Source: Gemmatimonadota bacterium (lineage in GTDB: Bacteria > Gemmatimonadota > Gemmatimonadetes > Gemmatimonadales > GWC2-71-9). Taken from it: a stretch of DNA of 6,719 nt. The DNA is taken from the NCBI GenBank assembly GCA_022573095.1, contig JACZUR010000131.1, positions 1 through 6,719 on the forward strand, given 5' to 3'. This document shows, in pieces, positions 1 through 6,591 of the stretch. Each line of letters begins with the position of its first letter. Within the stretch, counting starts at the first letter, position 1. The notes beneath the pieces are model-generated. The model was given only the letters and a program-made list of their open reading frames with translations. It searched no databases and had not been told where the DNA came from. Made by a program: the position numbers and the translations under genes.

Positions 1-831
1 GCCGATGTCCCAGAGGTCGATCCGCTACCGGCGCTGAAAGGTCTCTCCGAACCTGCGCGAATGCTTAGGGGTGTCATCGACCCTGCCAGGTTGACTACGA
101 GGGCTGAGTTGCAGATAGAGCGGTGGGTGCGACCGATAAAAGCAGGTCTGTTCCCGCTGACGAGGTTTGAAATTCTGTATGACGTAGCCACGGTGATGGT
201 CGGCGCCAGGCCCAGAACTTTCCAAGAACTGGTTATCAGCAGAATTCGTAAAGGGCCTCCGTCGCTGGAGTTACTGGTGGAGAAGTTCCAGGAGAGGTAC
301 GATCTCCATGTTATACTGGCAAGCCAGCTCGAACGGGCGGAGGAGATTCTCGCAGGGCGCGAAAGCGGTAGTCGCACTTCGGTCGAAGCCGAACGCTGGT
401 TGTCGATCGTGGGATTGAAAGGATCCGAGGTCGCCCTCCTTAGGTCTGATGAATCGCTCATCCTGCCTTCAGCTCCTGGAGCTGGCGAAACAGATGCGCG
501 CGCGGTCGGGAGCGAGTTTTTCGATCATATAGTGTCCCTGCGCCATCTCGGGACCGTGAATCGGCCGGAAACAGCCAAGTGCATGGAAGTCTGGTTGGTG
601 AATGTCAGCGAATCGGATGTCGGATCTGAAACCTCCGTGCTTTGGCTCCCGCTGGGTGAGGTGATCGGAAAGATGGGTTCGCCGAGTTTGAGAGATCCTG
701 ACACACTTGCCGCTGTCGGCCTGGTGTCGAGAACGAGCTTGATCGGCGTGTCGGACTCGACTGACGGCGCGCCAACTCCGAGCGTGCTTGAAACCCCGGA
801 GATACAGGAACGGCGGCCCGACGATGGACTA
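1..831 (+). other. N-terminal extension of PPK1, possibly a degenerate Ppx/GppA-like domain
   Basis: This segment lies in frame with, and upstream of, the PPK1 core and has no counterpart in ordinary PPK1 of about 690 residues. It reads like a real folded protein with no stops over 277 codons. Some elements follow the order seen in exopolyphosphatase (Ppx/GppA) N-terminal halves: GVIDPARLTTRAELQIERW resembles the G.Ls.eai.R helix; ISRIRKGPPSLELLVEKF resembles the ATSA.R.a.N...F segment; YDLHVILASQLERAEEIL resembles the gl.ievIsG.eEA segment; and WLSIVGLKGSEVALL sits where LVVDIGGGSTEL would be. The glycine-rich phosphate loop and acidic residues are not conserved, so this would be a non-catalytic relative. 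The match is by eye, weak, and could be chance. About 50 residues just before the core are Pro/Ser/Asp-rich and look like a linker. An unrelated lineage-specific domain is the alternative. Confidence 0.35.
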
Positions 832-2856
832 GACTTTCAGCCAAGACACTATCTCAACGCGGATCTCAGCAATCTTGAATTCAACGCCCGTGTGTTGTCT
901 CTCGCGGAAGATGAGAGCACTCCGCTGCTGGCCAGAGTCAGATTCCTCTCAATCTTCAGTGCCAACCTAGACGAGTTCTTCATGGTGCGCGTGGGCGGGT
1001 TGTTGCGTTCAGTATCGAAGGGTCGCGCCCAGCGCAGCCCCGACGGGATGACCCCTCAAGAGTGTCTCGATGCGATCGGAGTGAAGGTGCAGCACTTGGC
1101 TAGAAGACAACGGGAACTGCTGAACAATCGGTGTCTCCCCGAACTCGAGTCTCACGGAATCAGGTTGCTTTCCTGGGCTGAATTGAGCGCCGAACATCGC
1201 GCCGAGATGGAGACCTATTTCTCCGCACAACTATTTCCAGTTCTGACTCCGCACGCGATAACGCGGGCGCCCGGCCATCCCTTCCCGCAAATCGGCAATC
1301 TGCGCCTCGCGCTCGCCATTACGGTCAGCGATACGTCCACCGGCCGCGTGCACTTCGGTTCGATCGACGTACCTGACGATCTCCCGCGGTTCGTCCGGCT
1401 CAGCGGCACGAATTGGTTCATCCCGATCGAAGAGGTTCTCAAGAACAATCTTCACAAGCTATACGGCGGCCGGAACGTGGACGGAGCTTATTGTTTTCGC
1501 GTTACCCGCAGCGGCGACCTCGAGCTGGATGAGGAAGCGGCTGATAGCCTGTTGGATGCCGTTGAGGAAGAGGTGAAGCGACGCCCGTTCGCGTCCACCG
1601 TCAGGCTGGAGGTAGAGAAGGAAATGCCGCAGGCGGTCCGAGATCTTCTTCAGAGAGAACTCAGGTATGAGGATGCCAGCCGAGAACAGAGGTTGGGCGA
1701 CGTTGATGTACAGGAGGTGAAGGGTCTGATGGGTATGTCTGCCTTGAGCGAGATAGCATCGCTTCCCATACCGGAACTGGACTATCCTTCATTTGACCCT
1801 GCGTCTCCCTTTGATGCCGACAAGTCGATATTCGATCTCATTTCGGAAAGGGACTGGTTGGTCTGTCTTCCCTATGATTCGTTTGATGACACGGTTCAAC
1901 GGTTTATTGTGGAGGCGGCCCACGACGATCGAGTCATAGGCATCAGGCTTACCCTTTATCGAACGGGTGGGCGGTCAAAGATCGTCGACGCTCTGATTGC
2001 CGCTGCCGCCGCAGGCAAGTCCGTGGACGTGTTTGTCGAGTTGAAAGCGAGATTCGACGAGCAGCGCAACATCAGTTGGGCTCGCAGACTGGAGCAGGCC
2101 GGGATACATGTCGTTACCGGTCTCGTGAAACTCAAGACCCATGCTAAGACGGCCCTGGTGGTGAGGAGGGAAGAAAATAGGGTACAACGCTACGTTCATA
2201 TTGGAACGGGGAATTACAACTCTGCGACTTCTAAGCTGTACACGGACCTGGGACTTTTCTCGGCGGACGAAGAGCTGGGCAAGGACCTCAATGATCTATT
2301 CAATGAATTGATCGGTCTCTCGGGAGCCCCACAAACTGAATTTCGTAAATTACTTGTGGCGCCGTCGAGGATGCTGAGCCGTTTTGTGGAGTTGATTGAG
2401 AGGGAAACGCAGCACGCGAAAGAAGGCCGCGAAGCGAGGATTCGAGTGAAGGTCAACGGACTCGAAGATTCTGAGCTCATCGACAAGCTGTATCGTGCGT
2501 CCCAATCCGGCGTAAAGATAGGCCTGGTGGTGCGGGGACTATGCAGCCTCAGACCCGGTGTACCAGGAATCTCTGAGAACATCACTGTAGTGAGTGTCCT
2601 GGGCCGGTTCCTGGAACACAGCCGGATCTTCCACTTCAACAACAACGGCGATGAAGAGTACTACATTGGGTCGGCTGACTGGCGGCCGAGGAACTTAAGA
2701 CGGCGAGTGGAGGTGATAACACGAGTGGAGGACGGTGCAGCCCGCGGAACTCTGGACAAGATACTATCGGAACAATTGAGCGATCCGACGGCGTGGGAGC
2801 TTGCGCCCGACGGATCTTACGCTCAGCGTGCACTTCGAGGAGGTCTAAAGCAATAA
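1..2856 (+). CDS. ppk1: Polyphosphate kinase 1 with long N-terminal extension (5' end probably outside window)
   Basis: PPK1 reversibly transfers the ATP gamma-phosphate onto a growing polyphosphate chain. Numbering from the first ATG (base 61), the PPK1 core spans about residues 258-931, the usual length of a whole PPK1. Visible landmarks are SANLDEFF (N302, adenine-site Asn), LYRTGG (R634) and KARFDE (R664), the Mg/phosphate arginines; KTHAK (H694), the phosphohistidine; YVHIGTGN (H713); and FLEHSRIFHF (H853) with YIGSADW. Spacings R634-R664 (30) and H694-H713 (19) equal those of E. coli R375-R405 and H435-H454, so the enzyme looks catalytically intact. One oddity is LSNLEFN where the family has LSWLEFN. 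About 260 residues precede the core. The frame has no stop from base 1 to 60, and no Shine-Dalgarno sits at a proper distance before the ATG at 61, so translation probably starts upstream of the window. The stop TAA (2854-2856) overlaps the next start codon. PPK1 identity is near certain; the true start is not known. Confidence 0.96.
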   Translation, partial: ADVPEVDPLPALKGLSEPARMLRGVIDPARLTTRAELQIERWVRPIKAGLFPLTRFEILYDVATVMVGARPRTFQELVISRIRKGPPSLELLVEKFQERYDLHVILASQLERAEEILAGRESGSRTSVEAERWLSIVGLKGSEVALLRSDESLILPSAPGAGETDARAVGSEFFDHIVSLRHLGTVNRPETAKCMEVWLVNVSESDVGSETSVLWLPLGEVIGKMGSPSLRDPDTLAAVGLVSRTSLIGVSDSTDGAPTPSVLETPEIQERRPDDGLDFQPRHYLNADLSNLEFNARVLSLAEDESTPLLARVRFLSIFSANLDEFFMVRVGGLLRSVSKGRAQRSPDGMTPQECLDAIGVKVQHLARRQRELLNNRCLPELESHGIRLLSWAELSAEHRAEMETYFSAQLFPVLTPHAITRAPGHPFPQIGNLRLALAITVSDTSTGRVHFGSIDVPDDLPRFVRLSGTNWFIPIEEVLKNNLHKLYGGRNVDGAYCFRVTRSGDLELDEEAADSLLDAVEEEVKRRPFASTVRLEVEKEMPQAVRDLLQRELRYEDASREQRLGDVDVQEVKGLMGMSALSEIASLPIPELDYPSFDPASPFDADKSIFDLISERDWLVCLPYDSFDDTVQRFIVEAAHDDRVIGIRLTLYRTGGRSKIVDALIAAAAAGKSVDVFVELKARFDEQRNISWARRLEQAGIHVVTGLVKLKTHAKTALVVRREENRVQRYVHIGTGNYNSATSKLYTDLGLFSADEELGKDLNDLFNELIGLSGAPQTEFRKLLVAPSRMLSRFVELIERETQHAKEGREARIRVKVNGLEDSELIDKLYRASQSGVKIGLVVRGLCSLRPGVPGISENITVVSVLGRFLEHSRIFHFNNNGDEEYYIGSADWRPRNLRRRVEVITRVEDGAARGTLDKILSEQLSDPTAWELAPDGSYAQRALRGGLKQ
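2838..2844 (+). promoter_or_regulatory. Shine-Dalgarno AGGAGGT inside the end of ppk1
   Basis: A perfect AGGAGGT lies within the last codons of ppk1, 11 bases before the ATG at 2856. It decides the start of the S9 peptidase: the in-frame ATG at 2793 has no such site, would add 21 Arg-rich residues ahead of the signal peptide, and would lie deep inside ppk1. Together with the TAATG stop/start overlap it indicates translational coupling. Confidence 0.85.
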
Positions 2857-5075
2857 TGAGGAAGGTAATGCTCGTATCGATTACTGGTCTGGTGTTGTTC
2901 GCTGGATCGCTGCAGGCACAAGAGTCGACGCTTTCAGTCGACAGTATCTGGGGCTCGCAGCACTTCTCTTCCAGCACGATCGCGGTGCGGTGGGTGCCAG
3001 ATGGAAATTACTACACGGAAACGAGGGCGAATCCCGACGGAGGCAAAGATTTCGTGCGAGTGAACGCCGCGACAGGCGAAAGCGAAGTTCTAATCAGCGG
3101 ACCTCAATTGGTGCTGGATGGCGAGAGTGATCCCCTGACCATCGAGAGCTATCAGTTTTCCGCCGACGGTTCCAGACTGCTCATCTTTACGAACTCCGTA
3201 AGAGTGTGGAGAGCTAATACAAAAGGCGAGTTTTACGTGTGGGATTTCTCTACCGCCAGACTGATGCGTACCACGCACCGTGACGAGCTGCAGCAGTTCG
3301 CCAAGTTCTCGCCGGACGGCAACCAGGTCGGGTTCGTAAGCGATAACAATCTATTCGTGATGGACCTCCGTACCGGCGTCGAGACCCAGGTTACTAGTGA
3401 CGGCAACGAGAACATAATTAACGGCACTTCCGATTGGGTTTACGAAGAAGAACTCGGTCTGCGTGACGCCTTCCGTATTAGTCCGGACGGCAGACATGTC
3501 GCGTTTTGGAGGCTGGATCAAACCGTAATCAAGCCGTTCTACCTGATCGATGAGACTTCACTATACCCGGAGCTGAGCGCAGTGCGGTACCCCAAGGCGG
3601 GGGTGGAAAACTCGGAGGTAAGGATCGGAGTAACAGATCTCGCCGGTGAGGGAGTCACGGGAGTCACGTGGGTCGATCTGGGAACTGAGAGCGACATATA
3701 CGTCGCGCAGATGGGGTTCGTGACCGATGATGAACTCTGGTTGACCCGGCTCAATCGCCACCAGAACCGCATCGACCTGATGTTAGTGGATGTGAACACC
3801 GGCGCTTCGAGAGTGGTAATGACCGATTCGGACGAGGCCTGGGTCGATGCTCAGACCCCGATGTGGATAGATGGTGGGCGCAAGTTCCTCTATTTGAGCG
3901 AACGCGACGGCTATCAACATATCTATCTGTTCAACCGCGAAGGGTCTCTTGAAAGACAGCTGACCAGCGGCGAGTGGGACGTTCGCCAGCTGATCGGGGT
4001 GGACGAAGAAAACGATGTTGTCTACTTCATATCGAGCGCCGACTCCCCTATGGAACGCCAACTCTACAGGGTCGGACTCAACGGACGAAACTCGAGACGC
4101 GTTTCGGAGGGCCGCGGTACACACGCGGTGAGTTTTAGTCCGACGTACGAGTATTATGTTGACTCGTACTCGACGATTACCACGCCCACCGTTCAGACGC
4201 TACGGAACTCGAATGGCGATCTGGTAAGAGTGTTGGCGGAGAATGAGACGCTGCGCGAGCGTGTAGAGGAGTTGAGGCTTTCCGATCCCGAGTTCATCAC
4301 TATTCCGAACCGCAACGGCTACGACCTCAACGCGTTTCTCATCAAACCTCCCGATTTCGACCCCAGTAGGACTTATCCGGTCCTTATGTATGTGTATGGG
4401 GGCCCCGGTTCCCAGACAGTGGTGGATCGTTGGGGAGGGAGCAGGTACCTGTGGCACCAAATGTTGGCGGCTCAGGGATACATCGTAGTTAGCGTGGACA
4501 ACAGGGGGACGGGAGGTCGCGGACGGGATTTCAAGAAGCTTACCTATCTCAATCTCGGCGTTGCCGAGTCTGACGATCAGATTGCCGCTGCGGAGTACCT
4601 CGCGTCGATGCCGTACGTCGACGGCAGCAAGATAGGTATTTGGGGTTGGAGTTACGGTGGATACATGTCGTCGCTCTCGTTATTCCGGGGAGCGGATGTC
4701 TTCCGGGCGGCCGTTGCTGTGGCGCCGGTTGCTGACTGGAGGTTGTACGATACGATCTATACTGAGAGGTATATGCGCACCCCGCAGGAAAATGCGCAGG
4801 GCTATGATGTGGGCGCCCCGATAACCTACGCAGACCGGTTACGCGGAAACTTTCTCGTGATTCACGGCACCGGAGACGACAACGTTCATCTGCAGAACAC
4901 AACCCAGTTGATCCATGCGCTGGAGGAAGCCAACCGGCAGTTTGACATGCGACTTTACCCGAATAAGACCCATTCCATCGCGGGAGGTACGACTCGAGTC
5001 AACTTGTATGCGTATATGACCGACTGGCTATGGCGCAACCTGCACGAAGCTGCTCCAATCAGCCCGCTCCCGTAG
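2856..5075 (+). CDS. Exported S9 family (DPP IV-type) prolyl oligopeptidase
   Basis: This is a 739-residue serine peptidase of the dipeptidyl-peptidase IV type, which removes X-Pro or X-Ala dipeptides from peptide N-termini, probably in the periplasm. Residues 1-21 form a signal peptide (MRK, then a hydrophobic core, ending SLQA before QE). Residues about 60-455 are the DPPIV_N beta-propeller, with several SPDG blades and DWVYEEELGLRDAF at about 194-207, whose Glu pair (E198/E199) corresponds to the human DPP4 Glu205/Glu206 that holds the substrate amino group. Residues about 530-739 are the alpha/beta-hydrolase domain. The catalytic triad is S599 in GWSYGGYM, D674 in HGTGDDNVH and H706 in NKTHSI; Y514 in VYGGPGSQ is the oxyanion-hole Tyr. 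The D-H spacing of 32 equals that in human DPP4. It follows ppk1 with a 1-base overlap and is likely co-transcribed. Its 3' end overlaps the convergent aminotransferase gene by 48 bp. No truncation or missing key residue was seen. The exact substrate (DPP IV or a related S9B activity) is inferred. Confidence 0.95.
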   Translation: MRKVMLVSITGLVLFAGSLQAQESTLSVDSIWGSQHFSSSTIAVRWVPDGNYYTETRANPDGGKDFVRVNAATGESEVLISGPQLVLDGESDPLTIESYQFSADGSRLLIFTNSVRVWRANTKGEFYVWDFSTARLMRTTHRDELQQFAKFSPDGNQVGFVSDNNLFVMDLRTGVETQVTSDGNENIINGTSDWVYEEELGLRDAFRISPDGRHVAFWRLDQTVIKPFYLIDETSLYPELSAVRYPKAGVENSEVRIGVTDLAGEGVTGVTWVDLGTESDIYVAQMGFVTDDELWLTRLNRHQNRIDLMLVDVNTGASRVVMTDSDEAWVDAQTPMWIDGGRKFLYLSERDGYQHIYLFNREGSLERQLTSGEWDVRQLIGVDEENDVVYFISSADSPMERQLYRVGLNGRNSRRVSEGRGTHAVSFSPTYEYYVDSYSTITTPTVQTLRNSNGDLVRVLAENETLRERVEELRLSDPEFITIPNRNGYDLNAFLIKPPDFDPSRTYPVLMYVYGGPGSQTVVDRWGGSRYLWHQMLAAQGYIVVSVDNRGTGGRGRDFKKLTYLNLGVAESDDQIAAAEYLASMPYVDGSKIGIWGWSYGGYMSSLSLFRGADVFRAAVAVAPVADWRLYDTIYTERYMRTPQENAQGYDVGAPITYADRLRGNFLVIHGTGDDNVHLQNTTQLIHALEEANRQFDMRLYPNKTHSIAGGTTRVNLYAYMTDWLWRNLHEAAPISPLP

Positions 5076-6176
5076 GCCGGCTTCCAGCGCAGCCAGGGCG
5101 GCGCGCAGTTCCCCGCTTTCATTGCCGTAGCCGAGGCGCATGAATCCGGGCTTGCCAAAGTGCTCACCCGGTACGATGAGAAGATTGTGCTCGGTACGGA
5201 GAAATTCCGCCAGTTCTGGCGTTTGCGGGTTGCCCGGGTGGCGTACCCAACAGATTGCACCGGCTTGCGGCGGGAGCCATTCGAGATCAGTGCTGAACTT
5301 GTTGAGCCACTGTTCCAGGATCGGCAAGTTCGTATTGAGAATCTCGCGAGTTCTGGAAAGAACCGCGCTACGATTTGCGAGCGTGACCTGGGCCAAGAAA
5401 TCGCTTGTCGGCGTGGGGCAGATCACCGTGTAATCATGGCGTGCCCACAGCTGCTCGATGAGTTCTGGCTGTGCTACAACCCAGCCGATACGAAGACCTG
5501 GTAATCCGTAAGCTTTAGACAGCCCACTGGTAACGATGACCCGCTCGTAGCTTCCCCAGAAAGATTGGGTTGTCTCTCCGTTCAGTTCGGCTCCCTGATA
5601 GACCTCATCTACCAGCAACCAAGCTTTCGTTTTCTGAGCGCATTCGAGTATAACGTTTCGCGTTTCCTCGGAAAGAATATGTCCGGTAGGATTGTTGGGA
5701 TTTGTAACTACTACCAGCTTTGTGTCCGCAGAGATGGCCGTCTCGACCGACTCCCGTGATGGTTCCCACGAATTCTCAAACTCGAGGTCAAACGTCCTGA
5801 CGGAAGCGCCTAGATTTTGTGCCAGACCCCAGGCCTGAAGATAGGTGGGCGTCAGAACCGCTACCTCATCCCCCGGCTCTATCAATGCCCACGAGATAAT
5901 GAAGGTGGCCTCTGAACTCCCGGTCGTCGTGATAACATTCTCGCGTCGGCAGTCGGGGTACAGAGCTGCAATGGCGTCGCGGAGTTCATCGGATCCATTT
6001 CCCTGGGTATAGCCGAAACGAATAGAGTGCAGCTCGTCGGGATCCACCGAACCGATCGCGAGTAGTTCGCCCACGGAAAGAGGGTGCACGCCGCTTTCGG
6101 AGATGTTGTACCGAACCCGGTGTTCCCAGCGACTCTGCCAGCGTTCGAGCTCGAATGGAATGAATTTACGGGTCAT
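5028..6176 (-). CDS. PLP-dependent aminotransferase class I/II (VioD/capreomycidine-synthase-like)
   Basis: This is a 382-residue fold-type I PLP enzyme, cytoplasmic, with the aminotransferase class I/II domain over about residues 35-370. Cofactor residues are all in place: N162 in NPNNPTG, D190 and Y193 in LLVDEVYQG, K221 in SGLSKAYGLPG (Schiff-base lysine), R229 in LRIGW, and R347 in FMRLGYG, the likely carboxylate-binding Arg. The opening FELERW, then ISESGVHPLS, is a signature of a sub-group related to capreomycidine synthase (VioD) and aspartate aminotransferase-like proteins. No biosynthetic cluster lies in the window, so a general amino-acid transamination is as likely as a special role, and the substrate cannot be told. 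The start at 6176 is favoured because the conserved FELERW motif begins just 8 residues in, although no Shine-Dalgarno precedes it (upstream reads TTTCCGTCACCCA), so initiation may be leaderless or SD-independent. The tandem repeat begins 6 bp before the start codon. The stop codon lies inside the 3' end of the opposing peptidase gene. Confidence 0.93.
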   Translation of the reverse strand: MTRKFIPFELERWQSRWEHRVRYNISESGVHPLSVGELLAIGSVDPDELHSIRFGYTQGNGSDELRDAIAALYPDCRRENVITTTGSSEATFIISWALIEPGDEVAVLTPTYLQAWGLAQNLGASVRTFDLEFENSWEPSRESVETAISADTKLVVVTNPNNPTGHILSEETRNVILECAQKTKAWLLVDEVYQGAELNGETTQSFWGSYERVIVTSGLSKAYGLPGLRIGWVVAQPELIEQLWARHDYTVICPTPTSDFLAQVTLANRSAVLSRTREILNTNLPILEQWLNKFSTDLEWLPPQAGAICWVRHPGNPQTPELAEFLRTEHNLLIVPGEHFGKPGFMRLGYGNESGELRAALAALEAGLRERADWSSFVQVAP

Positions 6177-6181
6177 TGGGT

Positions 6182-6510
6182 GACGGAAAGATAACTTGTA
6201 GGAGGGTGAGAGGGTTAGGAAAGACGGTGGGAAGTAGGACTGAGTTAGGATGCGCGGGGAGAGAAGACGGGGGGAGGTAAGGCGGGGTGCCGGTGTGTGG
6301 GAAAGAGGACGGTGGGAGGTAAGGCAGGCGGTCGGTGGGCGGGAAAGAAAGACGGTGGAGGACGGTAGGGGATACGGCTGAGTTAAGTGCGAGGAGAGAG
6401 AGGACGGTGGAGGACGGTGAGAGACGGTGGGGGGTAAAGCTGATTTATGGGGCGACGGAATTAAGACGGCAAGAGACGGTAGGAGACGGTAGGAGACGGT
6501 AGAGAACGGT
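6182..6510. repeat. Nested tandem repeat: long units of about 42 bp interleaved with 10-bp units
   Basis: The non-coding stretch upstream of the aminotransferase is a degenerate minisatellite. Each unit opens with GACGG(T). Unit starts are at 6182, 6223, 6266, 6308, 6351, 6361, 6403, 6413, 6423, 6465, 6475, 6485, 6495 and 6505 (the last mutated to AACGGT). Steps are either 41-43 bp (6182-6223-6266-6308-6351, 6361-6403, 6423-6465) or exactly 10 bp. Long units share internal words at fixed offsets: CTGAGTTA lies 17 bp in at 6240 and 6378, with CTGATTTA at 6440; GGGAGGTAAGGC recurs at 6272 and 6314. The + strand is strongly G-rich (by hand, about 148 G and 29 C in 6181-6480). There is no open frame of note. 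It lies between two co-oriented genes and probably contains or abuts the aminotransferase promoter; no convincing -35/-10 pair was seen. Function unknown. Confidence 0.9.
6465..6510. repeat. Tract of 10-bp tandem units (AGGAGACGGT type)
   Basis: This is the most regular part of the larger array: successive decamers AAGAGACGGT, AGGAGACGGT, AGGAGACGGT and AGAGAACGGT at 6471-6510, preceded by one diverged copy with GACGGC at 6465. The middle two copies are identical, suggesting recent duplication by slippage. The 10-bp step is close to one DNA helical turn, so any protein bound to each copy would face nearly the same side. No binding protein is suggested by the window. Confidence 0.88.
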
Positions 6511-6531
6511 GAGTGGGGTGGTCAGGGGGTC

Positions 6532-6572
6532 AAACAGGGGCGACGAAGTGTGAACCCTCGCCGCCCCTGTTT
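6532..6572 (-). terminator. Hairpin terminator downstream of the DUF4097-like gene
   Basis: The arms AAACAGGGGCG (6532-6542) and CGCCCCTGTTT (6562-6572) pair perfectly over 11 bp. After one A/C mismatch, three more pairs extend the stem (6544-6546 with 6558-6560), leaving an 11-base loop. The hairpin begins 19 bases after the stop codon of the - strand gene on the right, which makes it that gene's likely intrinsic terminator. Flanking A and T runs exist on both sides but are short (TTTT on the + strand, TTT then GACC on the - strand), so it could also work weakly in the other direction. It separates that gene from the aminotransferase transcription unit. Confidence 0.8.
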
Positions 6573-6591
6573 TAAGATCTGCCTCGAGTAA

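Noticed and set aside
61..63. ATG at 61 as the true start of the PPK1 protein
   Set aside because: The frame stays open to base 1 and no Shine-Dalgarno is at a suitable distance (an AAAGG lies about 19 bases away), so the gene more likely begins left of the window. It cannot be excluded.
2793..2855. Longer start for the S9 peptidase at the ATG at 2793
   Set aside because: It would put 21 Arg/Cys-rich residues before a clear signal peptide, has no Shine-Dalgarno, and lies deep in ppk1; the ATG at 2856 has a perfect AGGAGGT and a stop/start overlap.
2214..2977. Minus-strand open frames of 143 and 113 codons opposite ppk1 and the peptidase start
   Set aside because: Composition is Ser/Arg/Pro-rich as expected for the antisense of conserved coding DNA, and the sense frames carry all the motifs.
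5140..5504. Plus-strand open frames of 97 and 114 codons within the aminotransferase gene
   Set aside because: They are antisense shadows of a strongly conserved - strand enzyme and show no recognisable protein features.
6182..6510. CRISPR array
   Set aside because: Units are degenerate, steps alternate between about 42 and 10 bp, there are no identical 23-47 bp repeats with unique spacers, and no cas genes are near.
6182..6510. Coding sequence for a repetitive low-complexity protein
   Set aside because: Stops (TAA, TGA, TAG) recur in the + strand frames and units are not multiples of three in length (10, 41-43 bp), so no frame is kept across the array.
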